From Arsenophonus fragariae (lineage in GTDB: Bacteria; Pseudomonadota; Gammaproteobacteria; Enterobacterales; Enterobacteriaceae), in the NCBI GenBank assembly GCA_047291315.1, contig JBDPYZ010000023.1, positions 1 to 37,736 of the forward strand: DNA of 37,736 nt, given 5' to 3'. Numbering within the stretch: the stretch's first letter is position 1; the number at the start of each line of letters is the position of its first letter. Of the stretch, positions 25,798 to 35,170 are shown piece by piece. The translations under genes and the position numbers were made by a program. The notes under the pieces were generated by a model. That model did no database searches. It worked only from the letters and a program-made list of their open reading frames with translations, and was not told where the DNA came from.

Positions 25798-26705
25798 CTT
25801 TTTAATCTAAAATCCCGATTTTAGGTGCACTAATTCTAGGTTGTGGTTTGTGGGTTGTTAAACCGCAGTTTATTACCACAATTGATAAGGATCGATGCCT
25901 AAAAATCCCTTTATCAACGTGGCAAAGCCGAGTTTTGCTATTTCTCTCTCTCATCCATCTCCAATGCTTTAGACCAGGGGTAGCAACGTGCTGCACTTGC
26001 GATTTGCCAGAAAGCCGTAGTAACGCACCATCTTAAAATGGCTGGCAGAAATATGGCTGATATATCGCCGGAGCATTTCTTCCTGTGACAGAATTTGTTG
26101 TTGATGTGTTTGTTTCCGGTGGTCATAGTAGTTGTGAACAATGGATCCCGTCACTATAGTGTCATAGTTTAGCTGCCGAGATAGGCGGACGTTTTAAATA
26201 ATGGCCGATATATTTGACGTTACCCCAGGCTCTTCACGTTTTCTTTGCAAAGTGGACTTTCCAGTTAGGTTTATATTGGACTTCAAGATAACGACACCAG
26301 GGATGGTAATTATAGATATGGCTAAATCTGGGTAAATTTATGGGTGTTGCACAACGGAAAAGATTATTAAGTCACAGCCAGTTATCATTGAAGAAAGGCC
26401 AAAGTAAGTGAGGCATGGTAAAGGTGATGTGCTGCCAGTCACAATCTTGTTGTTCCGCTATCCATTGCTCAGTGGCTTTAAATCCACAGGTACTAGAGGC
26501 TTTGCTCTTGTAGCTTTGCGAGAATGTGGCACTCGCTAGAAATTCAGCAATAGCGTCGAATCCCCATAGCACAAGCACTACAGGCCAGCATGTGCTCAAC
26601 GGAGGGTTTTATCCATTCACTGATGGAATCGCCGTATTTTTCCAGGAAATGCTTTCAGCCATTATTGTGCTGAAAGAGTAATTTTGTCGGTCTGGGAATT
26701 GACAT
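25798..26705 (-). pseudogene. IS91-family transposase remnant
   Basis: On the minus strand, broken frames add up to a Y2/Y1-type rolling-circle transposase: the start MSIPRPTKLLFQHNNG (ATG 26703-26705), then YGDSISEWIKPSVEHMLACSACAMG, SCGFKATEQWIAEQQ, DCDWQHITFTMPHLLWPFFND, later VHNYYDHRKQTHQQQILSQEEM, HFKMVRYYGFLANRK, and the end LGFATLIKGFLGIDPY. The zinc-finger cysteines are partly lost, and many indels and deletions (the enzyme is normally about 400 residues) make it inactive. It separates purC from the chitinase relic. IS91 elements move by one-ended rolling-circle transposition and can carry neighbouring genes. Confidence 0.85.
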
Positions 26706-26769
26706 AGTGCAGAGTATAAAAGATCTGAAGGGGGTTGCCTAAGATTGGAGCTGCAAAGCAGCGAGGTTC

Positions 26770-26810
26770 TTGCCATCGGCGGGCTATCGTTCATTCAATT
26801 ATACTTCGGG
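26770..26810 (-). mobile_element. possible IS91 terminus with hairpin
   Basis: Upstream of the transposase start the minus strand has CGATAGCCCGCCGATGGC, a GC-rich inverted stretch unlike the AT-rich surroundings. IS91-type ends carry such hairpins. Exact ends cannot be fixed here. Confidence 0.3.
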
Positions 26811-26817
26811 TCTTGTT

Positions 26818-28488
26818 ATGAACCCTGTATACAATATTTATGAGAAAAATCAATTTAGAGGATTTGTCTATTTGACCGATTGGTCATAATATGATGGCCG
26901 CTATGAGTGGGATTATGCAGATGATAAATGCGATCGGGTCATGGATTTAATGCGTCTTGATCCATCTGATTTTGATAAAATAATCACTGTTTTCCTGATA
27001 TTGTCGGTGATAACGGTAATAAAAAAGCAACCATGGATAGGGCAGCAAAAGATTATCAACGTAAACTTAATGAAGCTACTTTTACTGACTTTTGGGGGAT
27101 GTTTTTTCATATCGGAATTACGGCTTTGATGGCTAGAAAACTAATGATGTAATGTCAATGTTTAATCAATGAAGTGTGCAAGATGTTCTTGGTGGTTGAG
27201 AATGCTTAAAAAGAAAAATCCAGATTTGAAATTAGCCTTTAGCGTTGGTGGGGTTGGACAATGAGCGAGGCTTTCCATTGTCTTGTCGCTGATGCGGAAA
27301 AATGTAGAACATTCTTCTTGAGTATTGTCGACATTTTGCAACGTTTCCCTATGTTCACTGAGCTGGATCTTGACTGGGAATATCCTAATGTACCTGGTGA
27401 TACTAAAATAGCTGGTATGAAACAGATCCAGTGAATTTTCCAAATTAGTCAAAGAATTGAAACAAACATTGGCTGATTCGGTACATAGTAATGTGAAGAT
27501 TAGTATCGCTGTTTTTGCCGATCCTGAAAAAATGGGAAAAGCTAATATTCCGGCTATGTTAGAAGTGTAGGTATGGTGCATTAATTTAATGAGTATGATT
27601 TTTTGATACCTCTTCGGAAAAAGAATTGGCACACCACACCTATATCTATTCTAATGGAGGTCATAATGAATGAAGTCTGGATACGGTGGTAAAAGTACTT
27701 AAACAGATGAATGTTCCGATGTCGCAGGTTTTTATTGGTTTTGCTGCTTATTGCTTATAGTCGTAATGCTAAAAATGCGGAAATTACTAGTTATTCTCCA
27801 TTACGCGGTAGTTACAATCCAAAACTAGGTACCACAACCGGTTCGTCTGAATAAGGTGTAACAGAGTGGCAAACTATCTCGACTTAGATAATGCTTTAGG
27901 TAAGAACGGCTTTATATTATATACAGATGAGCAATCCGATGCTGATTATTTATATAATTCAAGTTAAAAGCTGTTTATGTTGATTTAAATACAAAAAAAA
28001 GCTAAATATGTCATAAATAACGTGTTAGTTGGTATATTTACCTGGACTATAGAGCAAGATGCAGGATTATTAGTTAACGCCGCACGCTAAGGGATTGGCT
28101 GTCAATTAATTAGTAAAAAAATTGAAATGAGTAAATATTACTTTAAAGGGAGAAACGATAGATCATAGGTTACTGCGATGATTGATGGACTGACAAGTGT
28201 AAATATGGGTTAAAGAGTTGAATTGTCAACACAGAACTCATTTTCTAGAACTTCTGACATTTATGGGACGTTCCTAAAGAAATTAATGTTGAGATACAAG
28301 ATAAATCAATACTTAGTTTTATTACTCCTAATGTTACTAAAGCCAAAGATTTTAATATAACACTGACTGTTACTGATGAATTAGGTAATAGGGTCAGTTT
28401 GAAAGATCGGAATTGGGAAGCGCAATGGTGGAGTCAAAATGATGAAGGCGAGTTAGAAGATGGCAATGGTGCAGGTCCAAGCCCATGA
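26818..28488 (+). pseudogene. GH18 chitinase related to Tc-toxin-associated Chi proteins, decayed
   Basis: From ATG 26818: NPVYNIYEKNQFRGFVYLTDWS then TAA, YDGRYEWDYADD, NPDLKLAFSVGG, a stretch RFPMFTELDLDWEYPN near 27346-27392 that carries the DxDxE catalytic motif of family 18, KLVKELKQTLADS, SYSPLRGSYNPKLGTTTG, FILYTDEQSDADYLY, VGIFTWTIEQDAGLLVNAAR. The order matches YenChi/Photorhabdus-type chitinases (DIDWEYP, VFSWSGDQDCGLLANAAREG) that accompany Tc insecticidal toxins. A final beta-domain reads TVTDELGNRVSLKDRNWEAQWW and ends at TGA 28486-28488. More than ten stops or frame changes are present. It is clearly dead, but its age is moderate since motifs are readable. Confidence 0.85.
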
Positions 28489-28557
28489 AAAGAAATTAAC
28501 TAATTGATTTATCATTTCTAGCTAAAAAGGTTTGCGAATAAAGTGATGATAAAAATG

Positions 28558-28592
28558 GTGTCCACAAAAATAGATTGGACACTGTTTTTTTA
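28558..28592 (+). terminator. terminator after the chitinase relic
   Basis: GTGTCCA (28558-28564) and TGGACAC (28576-28582) pair around 11 bases, followed by TGTTTTTTTA. It lies 70 bp past the chitinase stop. Confidence 0.65.
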
Positions 28593-29096
28593 GCGTTAGC
28601 TAGTATCAAAATTTTAATATCCGTTAGCGAGAAATAGCTTGGTGGGATATTATTTGGCTGCCTGATTAATTTTACCCTGATAGTTTTTGCTAGCCTTAAT
28701 AGCTTTTGCCATTAATAGCAGTATTTAAAGATGAATTGTCGAATGGTAAACAAATATTATTTTGTAAAAATAGGTGAAGAAAGATTTATGCGTAAAAAAA
28801 CTTTATTTACTATTTTAAGTATAAACATCAACGCATTTAACTTAAGTTATTTAAATTTTAAATAGTATTTAATTAACTAGTAAAACTAGAAAATAATTTT
28901 TATTTTATCACTTCTCTGTGGCTTGCAACCGTTTTTTTGCTTAGTTTCTACTATAGTTATTTTTCTATTTAATCAGTAGCATTGAAATGAATTTATTAAA
29001 TTTTATCGCGACTATGAATTAATAATTAAATAATAATGAACATGATTCGCTATAATTCCATTAAGGCCCAATAAATCTGTAATGTTGGGAGATGAT
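28593..29096. other. AT-rich gap with one possible signal-peptide fragment
   Basis: No full gene seen. At 28789-28866 a 25-codon frame (MRKKTLFTILSININAFN) with AGGTGAAG upstream looks like the start of an exported protein, cut short at a TAG. It may be the stump of a lost gene. Confidence 0.35.
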
Positions 29097-29974
29097 ATGC
29101 GCTGACGGGATCATCGCAGAAGCGATAATATTGAAGACAGGCAAAATCAATCGGGCAGAATGGGATCACCTTTTGGTGGTGGTGCTATGCGGTTGCCATT
29201 ACGTGGAAAAAGTAGTTTATTCATTTTAGTGGTTGTTCTGGTTGCCGGCTATTATGGTATTGATTTAACCAGCTTTATCACCGGAGAATCCAACATCAAC
29301 TTCTCTCAGCAGACTAATTACCAACCGATTAGTGCTAAAGATCAGCAATTGGCTTATTTTACCTCAGTTATATTGGCTTCAACTGAAGATGTCTGGCAAA
29401 AAGAGTTTAGCAGGTTGGGGCGTAGTTATAGTGAGCCTAAATTAGTTCTTTATCGAGGTTATATTACCACTGCTTGTGGCACTGGCTAGGCAATTATGAG
29501 TCTATTCTATTGTCCTGCTGATCAGAAAGTTTATATTGACCTATTATTTTATGAAGAGATGAAAAATAAGCTTGGGGCAGGTGGCGATTTTGAAGGCTAT
29601 GTTGTGACATAGGAAGTGGGCCATCATGTTCAACATTTATTAGTTATTAATCAGAAATTTAGAGAAGCTCAGCAAAGTATGAGCCGTGCCGAAGCTAATA
29701 AGCTTTCGGTTAAGCTTGAACTTCAGACTGACTGTTTTGATGGCGTTTGGGGTAATAAAATGTATGAGCAAGGAGTGTTAGAAGAGGGGGATTTACAGCA
29801 AGCATTAGCTTTTGTCCAGGTAATCGGTGATGATATCGTTTACAACAACAAAGCCAGGGACGTATCCGTGCCCGATAATTTTACTCATAGTACCTTCGAG
29901 CAGCGTTATCCTTGGTTTAAAAAGGCTATGATCCGGGGAATTTTAAAAGTTGTAATACTTTTGGCGCGCCTTAG
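29097..29974 (+). pseudogene. ypfJ: neutral zinc metallopeptidase YpfJ (host copy), inactivated
   Basis: The start ATG 29097 is followed at codon 3 by TGA (29103-29105) where the family has Trp (MRW), then RDHRRSDNIEDRQ. Next come a membrane helix (SSLFILVVVLVAGYYGIDLTSF), TSVILASTEDVWQKEF and PKLVLYRG. TAG at 29487-29489 replaces a codon after CGTG; TAG at 29610-29612 replaces the first zinc His of HEVGHH, and the Ala before it is Thr. After ELQTDC (ELQADC in active members) the frame shifts near WFKKAMI; correcting it gives GYDPGNFKSCNTFGAP and TAG 29972-29974. Three nonsense codons, a lost zinc ligand and a frameshift make it non-functional. It lies between purC and tmcA as in E. coli. Confidence 0.92.
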
Positions 29975-30099
29975 TGCGATAAAAACCGTTACAAGTTAGC
30001 ATAATTTTAGCGGCTAATAGGGTTTATTATTTATTTTGATCAGTCATGATTTATTGATAGGATAAATTAATTATATATTTTTTATTGGTAAATAATTTT

Positions 30100-30552
30100 A
30101 TGGTGAATTTTGATCCAACATTACTGATTTTATTAGTGTTGGCTGGCTTAGGAATCATTAGTCATAACATGACTGTTACGTTGGCAATGTTATTTTTGCT
30201 GGTTGTTCGCATTACGCCGCTTAATAATTTTTTCCCTTGGGTTGAAAAATATGGCTTGACCATTGGTATTTTGATTTTAACTATTGGGGTAATGGCTCCA
30301 ATTGCGAGTGGCAAGATCTCCCCACAAGATATTGTTAACTCTTTTTTTAATTGGAAATCATTGTTGGCGATTATGATTGGTGTTTTAGTGTCTTGGTTGG
30401 GCAGTAGAGGAGTCTCTTTGATGTCTAATCAACCGTCAACAGTTGCAGGATTATTGTTTGGCACGGTAATAGGTGTTGCTGTTTTCCGTGGTGTTCCAGT
30501 TGGTCCATTAATAGCAGCTGGCCTTCTCTCTTTACTGATTGGCAAGTTTTAG
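30100..30552 (+). CDS. DUF441 (YeaL-type) inner-membrane protein
   Basis: 150 residues from the ATG at 30100 (MVNFDPTLLILLVLAGLG); this start fits the E. coli YeaL N-terminus (MFDVTLLILLGLAALG), whereas a TTG at 30085 would add five residues. Four membrane helices with FPWVEKYGLTIGILILTIGVMAPIASG, NWKSLLAIMIGVLVSWLGSRG and GTVIGVAVFRGVPVGPLIAAG, all signature DUF441 motifs. The function is unknown. The stop overlaps the tmcA GTG, so the two are probably one transcript. Confidence 0.9.
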   Translation: MVNFDPTLLILLVLAGLGIISHNMTVTLAMLFLLVVRITPLNNFFPWVEKYGLTIGILILTIGVMAPIASGKISPQDIVNSFFNWKSLLAIMIGVLVSWLGSRGVSLMSNQPSTVAGLLFGTVIGVAVFRGVPVGPLIAAGLLSLLIGKF

Positions 30553-32582
30553 TGGCTATTGCAAGTCTGATTAATTTACAACCTCAGTTGCACATTCAGG
30601 GACAACGTCGCTTACTCGTGCTAAGTGGTAGTAGCAACTGGATCTTTGAACAGCTAATTGTCCTTAAGCGGGGGATGACTGGGGATTGGCAAACCATTTC
30701 ACCGCATTGGCCAGACGCTATACAACCACAAAAAGCCGTGTCACTGTTAGGACAGGAATTCCTACATGGTGTTTTTGATGCTACAAAGGGTTTTCATACT
30801 GAAGCATTGCTAATGTTGGCAGGGACGTTAAAAGCCGGTAGTTATCTCATTATTTGCCTACCTGAATGGGCGACTTGGTCTCAACAGCCGGATCAAGATA
30901 GTCAACGCTGGAATGAAGTTGCTTCGATAATAGCAGTGCCAAATTTTGTCTGTTGGTTAAAGCATCATCTACAACATGATGCCAATGTTTTGCTATGGTG
31001 TGAAGGTAAACCTTTTACCGCTAATGCGCTACCACAATTAGCTGCTTGGCATCAGCCGAATGGGCAACCAACGATTGAACAAGAAAAAATTTTGAAGTTC
31101 CTACTGACCGGTGAGGCCAGAATTTGGGCATTAATTGCAGCTCGTGGTAGAGGGAAATCAGCTTTGGCTGGTATGTTGATTGAACGTTGGCAGGGTGAAT
31201 GTTGGGTTTGTGCTCCGGCAAAATCAGCCTCAATGGTATTAACTCGCTATACAAACAAAAAAATTCTCTATTGGTCAATTGACAATTTACTGGCTAATTG
31301 CCAATTACAAAAATCACTCAAGGCTGATTGGTTAATTATTGATGAAGCGGCGATGATCCCGATTGCACAACTAAATCAATTGACGCACTATTTTCCACAT
31401 TTACTCTTTACAACTACTGTTGATGGTTATGAAGGTACAGGGCGAGGATTTTTGCTAAAACTTTGTGCACAATTAGAGCAATACCACATTCTTACTTTAA
31501 CAGCTCCGATCCGTTGGGCATCAAATGATCCTTTGGAAAATTGGTTAAATAATAGCTTGTTATTAAAAGAATATTTACCAAAACCAACAGCTGTAGCTAA
31601 ATTAAATAACCCTGACATTGCGTTGTTACCTATGTCGCAGTCTTTATTGATTGAAAAGCCGAAATTGTTATCAGCGATATATCGTTTGTTGATTAATGCT
31701 CATTATCGTACCTCACCGCTTGATTTAAGACGATTATTGGATGCGAAAGGCATAAATTTATTGATTGCGCAACAAAAAAAACATCTGCTAGCTGTATTAT
31801 GGTTAGTTGATGAAGGTGGATTATCTGCGTCGCTTGCTCATGATGTTTGGACTGGACGACGTCGGCCAAGAGGTAATTTAGTTGCCCAATCTTTAGCGGC
31901 ACATAGTTATTTTCCACAAGCAGCACAAATGAATTCTCAGCGAATAAGCCGTATAACCGTTGCAGCTGCTTTCCGTCGCCAGGGTGTGGCAACAAAATTA
32001 CTAACTTTTTATAAACAGCAGGCGATGGAAGAGGGAAAAGATTTTCTTTCTGTTAGCTTTGGCTATTGTGAACAGTTGCAGGCATTATGGCAGCAAAATG
32101 GTTTTCATTTAGTCAGGGTCGGCAGCCGTAAAGAAGCGACTAGTGGATATTATACCGCTATGGTGGTATTGCCTTTATCACTACAGGCTAAACAATTGGT
32201 GTCACGAGCGCAATATTTGTTAAAGCGGGATGCCTTTTATATCAATCAGTTAACCGGCTTAACACTAACAGCAATTAACGATGATCAATTAAATGATGAA
32301 GATTGGCAGGTTTTGGCAGGTTTTGCTTATGGCAATAGAAGTTTTTCAGCTAGCTATCCTGCAATTCGTCGGATAATAATGCGGTCGTCACTGACTTTAG
32401 AAGCGACTAGAATTCATTGTGAACATAATCTATCTATTGATACATGCTGTCAGCGCTTAAAATTGACAGGAAAAAAAGTGTGGTTAAAACAGGTGCGTGA
32501 CGATATAGCAGCAGCATTATCAGAATTGGACTGGCAGCGAGCAAAAAAACTTAAATTATGGGTTAATGCTTCTTTTGATTAG
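30552..32582 (+). CDS. tmcA: tRNA(Met) cytidine acetyltransferase TmcA
   Basis: 676 residues (671 in E. coli). TmcA makes N4-acetylcytidine at the wobble position of elongator tRNA-Met using acetyl-CoA and ATP. The N-terminal domain is followed by an ATPase core with AARGRGKS at 196-203 (Walker A) and WLIIDEAAMIP with DEAA at 264-267 (Walker B), GYEGTGRGFLLKLCAQ, then a GNAT acetyltransferase with RISRITVAAAFRRQGVATKLL and LSVSFGYCEQLQALWQQNGFHLVRVG. GTG start overlapping the previous stop. Intact over 2 kb in decayed surroundings, so it is under selection. Confidence 0.95.
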   Translation: MAIASLINLQPQLHIQGQRRLLVLSGSSNWIFEQLIVLKRGMTGDWQTISPHWPDAIQPQKAVSLLGQEFLHGVFDATKGFHTEALLMLAGTLKAGSYLIICLPEWATWSQQPDQDSQRWNEVASIIAVPNFVCWLKHHLQHDANVLLWCEGKPFTANALPQLAAWHQPNGQPTIEQEKILKFLLTGEARIWALIAARGRGKSALAGMLIERWQGECWVCAPAKSASMVLTRYTNKKILYWSIDNLLANCQLQKSLKADWLIIDEAAMIPIAQLNQLTHYFPHLLFTTTVDGYEGTGRGFLLKLCAQLEQYHILTLTAPIRWASNDPLENWLNNSLLLKEYLPKPTAVAKLNNPDIALLPMSQSLLIEKPKLLSAIYRLLINAHYRTSPLDLRRLLDAKGINLLIAQQKKHLLAVLWLVDEGGLSASLAHDVWTGRRRPRGNLVAQSLAAHSYFPQAAQMNSQRISRITVAAAFRRQGVATKLLTFYKQQAMEEGKDFLSVSFGYCEQLQALWQQNGFHLVRVGSRKEATSGYYTAMVVLPLSLQAKQLVSRAQYLLKRDAFYINQLTGLTLTAINDDQLNDEDWQVLAGFAYGNRSFSASYPAIRRIIMRSSLTLEATRIHCEHNLSIDTCCQRLKLTGKKVWLKQVRDDIAAALSELDWQRAKKLKLWVNASFD

Positions 32583-32754
32583 GCCAGTTATCTTCATCAT
32601 CCCATTTGTCATTAAAATCACAGTGAGGAGGAGGTTTGGGTTTGTTATATGAAAAACTTTTAGGATCAATGTCTTGCATCTTTTTGACTGCGATCAAAAT
32701 GATACTAATCAGAAGCAGAATAATAACCTACCAGTAATCAGCTAACCAATGCAT
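32563..32754 (-). pseudogene. ypfN: YpfN (UPF0370) small membrane protein with one nonsense codon
   Basis: A 63-codon frame on the minus strand: MHWLADYW, TAG at 32728-32730, then VIILLLISIILIAVKK, PKPPPHCDFNDKWDDEDNWP and TAA. E. coli YpfN is MDWLAKYWWILVIVF...PPHRDFNDKWDDDDDWP, so the stop replaces the second Trp. One change (TGG to TAG) explains the loss. It overlaps the 3' end of tmcA by 20 bp on the other strand. In E. coli ypfN lies near dapE; ypfH and dapE are not visible here. Confidence 0.9.
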
Positions 32755-32804
32755 AGGCATTTTTCCATTAGCAAATGTAGTAAATAAAAGTATACTCTTT
32801 TTTT

Positions 32805-32950
32805 TATTAGCAAATATGTCGTAAAAGCCCGTCGTTCAGGGCGGGGATATAAGACGAAAGCCCGAAGCGCTTTAAATAATCATTCTGGTGTTTCCTGTTG
32901 CTCAATGTATTTTGCCTGATGAGAGAAAGAGGCAGCCCACCACAGCCTGA
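32805..32950 (-). mobile_element. IS200/IS605-family right end with tnpA 3' fragment
   Basis: On the minus strand a frame ends RLWWAASFSHQAKYIEQQETPE then TGA (32878-32880). It resembles the C-terminal LWSPSYFxxS...IKQYIEQQ of IS200-type Y1 transposases with some residues lost. After it comes the terminal sequence with a small hairpin (CCCGCCC...GGGC) and CTGAACGACGGGCTTTTACG. The rest of the transposase is gone. The end sequence matches that near 3034-3070. Confidence 0.5.
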
Positions 32951-32952
32951 CG

Positions 32953-33343
32953 CAAAATAACTCGGACTTCACAGAACATCTTTGTAATAATAGTAACTGG
33001 CAAAATATCAGGGCAATCTCACTGGTAGTACGTAAATCACATGAGGTTGCTGATGTAGCGACCAAGGCTGATATGGTTGACGTAAATCTCAATATTGCTG
33101 ATGTTCGCAGATTTATCTGCTAAGATATCCGAAGTTCGTAAGGATTTAATCTCCCGAATAGCTGATGCCCGTAAATATATGAAAATAACCCGCAAAGATC
33201 TGCAACTTTAGATATCTGGTATTCGTGCTGAACAAAAGTTAATGCCGTTGGATGTTAGGTACGGGCCCTTTCTCTGGTGGTAAAAGTCTTTTTGATGCCT
33301 GGGTTGTAACAAGTATTGTGGGTTGGTAAAATCTATCCATACA
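32953..33343 (+). pseudogene. coiled-coil protein remnant (DUF1640-like)
   Basis: Broken frames read VRKSHEVADVATKADMVDVN, NIADVRRFI, a stop, then ISEVRKDLISRIADARKYM, TRKDLQL and PLDVRYG. The repeated VRKDL/ADVR heptads before a short hydrophobic end fit small coiled-coil membrane proteins of DUF1640 type, common in phages and symbionts. At least three lesions. Assignment is by pattern only. Confidence 0.35.
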
Positions 33344-33515
33344 AATCCTTTAGGAAACAGTATATGCTTTATTAGATTATTTAAAGTGTCGAATATTACT
33401 TAATTTTTTTATTAAATTATGTTATTGCTTAATTTTTTAAATAAATACGACTGATTAAGTAAGTTATATCTTATGAAAAACTATTGATGTACTAACAAAT
33501 TACCTCATCTCGTTT

Positions 33516-34131
33516 ATGGAGAAACAAGAAAATAGCATTTGGAGTATGAAAGATATTGACACTCGTTTTATTTACGCTAATAAAGCTAAGCTTCTTTGTT
33601 CTTGTTTACCAATTAACTTCAATATAGAAGGAATACGAAGCTATGAATGTCCTGTGTCATGGATTGAAGTTGCTGTTATATGTGACACCTATGACACAAT
33701 TATTCAGAAGTCAGATAAACCGATATTTTATGTTATTAACCACAATACATAAAAAAAGATTATCCCAACCTTTTTTCGTTAGAAAAATGCCCTATTACAA
33801 TCAGAATAAAATAGCTGGTATTATCTGCTATGGAAGAAAAATCCCTCCCGTATTATTGTCAAAATATTTTTTCAAACAACCGACCTCTCTTTCTTTTTTA
33901 ACAAATCATCCCCCGAATAATTTATTTACGACTGAAGAACTTAATGTACTATTTTTGGCGATGAAGCTATTCACTAATCAAGAGATAGCATTGAGGTGAG
34001 GTACATATTTTTGTATCGTAGAGCAAATAATCCGACAGATAGGTAACAAGATTGATATTCATTTACGAAAATAGCTGAGAGATTACGGTATAGCTGAAGG
34101 ATTTGATAATTACTTCCTACCATTTTATTAA
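33516..34131 (+). pseudogene. PAS-like LuxR-family transcription regulator, frameshifted
   Basis: The N-terminal part, from ATG 33516, reads ENSIWSMKDIDTRFIYANKA and NFNIEGIRSYECP, a PAS-like sensor seen in LuxR-type regulators of Enterobacterales. The frame changes near 33750 to give PYYNQNKIAGIICYGRKIPP. The DNA-binding helix-turn-helix starts LFTTEELNVLFLAMKLFTNQEIALR, where TGA stops it. Further pieces (VEQIIRQIGNKI, LRDYGIAEGFDNYFLPF) match the usual end. About 205 residues originally; two frame changes and a TAG leave it dead. Confidence 0.7.
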
Positions 34132-34156
34132 AAGGATTACTCTAATTTAAAAGTAA

Positions 34157-34232
34157 GATGTAGTAGCTCAGTCGGTAGAGCAGTGGACTTTTAATCCATC
34201 GGCCTCAGGTTCTAACCCTGCACAGCACGCCA
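34157..34232 (+). tRNA. tRNA-Lys(TTT)-like sequence, probably a pseudogene
   Basis: The D arm (GCTC-AGTCGGTA-GAGC) and anticodon arm (GTGGA-CTTTTAA-TCCAT, anticodon TTT) are intact, and a CCA end is encoded (34230-34232). The acceptor stem does not pair: only two of seven pairs hold between GATGTAG and ACAGCAC. The T loop reads TTCTAAC in place of TTCGAAT. So it is most likely a dead copy, or the junction of a tRNA gene with other DNA after phage integration. Confidence 0.55.
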
Positions 34233-34234
34233 CC

Positions 34235-34458
34235 TTACCGATGTGTCTTTGCCAGTCTCTTATTTTCTTTTCTCAAATACTTGTTCTCTTCAGCCAGTAT
34301 TTGAATCATATTAATTAATGTCTTTGTTTCCTCATCCGCATAAACAGGTGGCGCTAGGTTAAGCAGATAATGGCTGTTATTATGGGGGTAGTGAGCGCAA
34401 TCACCTCACCAATAAACTGATGATTTTCAATAGTAAGAGGGTGATTATTTGTTTTCAT
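34235..34458 (-). pseudogene. small phage protein with leucine-zipper-like tail, frameshifted
   Basis: On the minus strand from ATG 34458 (GGAAA upstream): MKTNNHPLTIENHQFIGEVI, a frame change near the CCCCC run (34391-34395), then NLAPPVYADEETKTLINM and ILAEENKYLRKENKRLAKTHR to TAA 34235-34237. The end is a short coiled coil. About 74 residues originally. Function unknown; it follows the DUF2815 gene in the same direction and belongs to the same phage early block. Confidence 0.5.
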
Positions 34459-34546
34459 TTTTAAGTTTCCTTGGGTGATTTACTTTCTGTATATCAAAAT
34501 TCCCTTAAGCTAAGTAGATTAAATATTAACCTAATTTTTAATTATG

Positions 34547-34580
34547 GCCTGATTTTTAACCACCTCAGGCGGTAGTGGTT
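34547..34580. repeat. hairpin repeat, copy 1 (GCCTGA...TCAGGCGGTAGTG)
   Basis: GCCTGA (34547-34552) and TCAGGC (34565-34570) are inverted with a 12-base gap and followed by GGTAGTG. A second copy is at 37397-37428. An alternative stem (AACCAC with GTGGTT, 34558-34580) overlaps it, so two structures exclude each other. It lies between two minus-strand phage genes. Confidence 0.5.
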
Positions 34581-34588
34581 CCCTGGTG

Positions 34589-35126
34589 TCACCCAGCTAA
34601 TTCTTCTTCGTCAGCCATGCTCAGGTCGTCAAATTCTTCAACAGAAGCGCCGCTGCCTCCATCCCCATTACGGAAGAACTGAATGCCTCTTAATGAAGCT
34701 GAAACCTCTTTAGCGTTATTATTAAGAGTAAAATTCAATGACGGCGTTTAACGTAGCAGCATGAGTAGAGGCGACCATCCTGCTCGGTTAGAGGCGAAGT
34801 ATTAGGGTCAATAACTAACGGGTGGGATTTGTTATTGGCACTGATGTACATGTTTCCGACATAACCGCCATATTCCTTATTGTCACCATCGCGTAAACAA
34901 AAACGGTTGGGTTATTGCAAATGCTGTTATAAGTTTTTTTACATCTTTTGCGCCTCATTTTGCCAATCACGTATTTGATCCCCGTTTAAATTTCCTCAAT
35001 CAACTCAGTACGGTTTTTAGCAAAAAGGAAAGTGGCGCGGTATATGAAATCGCCCTGACCATTGACCGGAGTGGGTTCGAATAAATCATGGACTGTTAAT
35101 CGCACGTTGTTTAATTTGATTTTCAT
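34589..35126 (-). pseudogene. phage ssDNA-binding protein, DUF2815 family, frameshifted
   Basis: On the minus strand from ATG 35126: MKIKLNNVRLTVHDLFEP, YRATFLFAKNRTELIEEI then TAA, with KYVIGK, KTYNSICNNPT, RDGDNKEYGGYVGNMYISANN, PLVIDPNTSPLTEQDGR and the acidic tail SMADEEELAG in other frames. DUF2815 proteins are phage single-strand DNA-binding proteins with an acidic C-terminus, usually beside DUF2800 and a PolA-type polymerase. About 180 residues once joined; three or more lesions. Confidence 0.75.
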
Positions 35127-35170
35127 AAAGTTACCCTTTTGATTAAATTGGATTTATCAACGAGTGACGC

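Noticed and set aside
26941..27129. Small membrane protein gene
   Set aside because: It is part of the broken chitinase reading frames.
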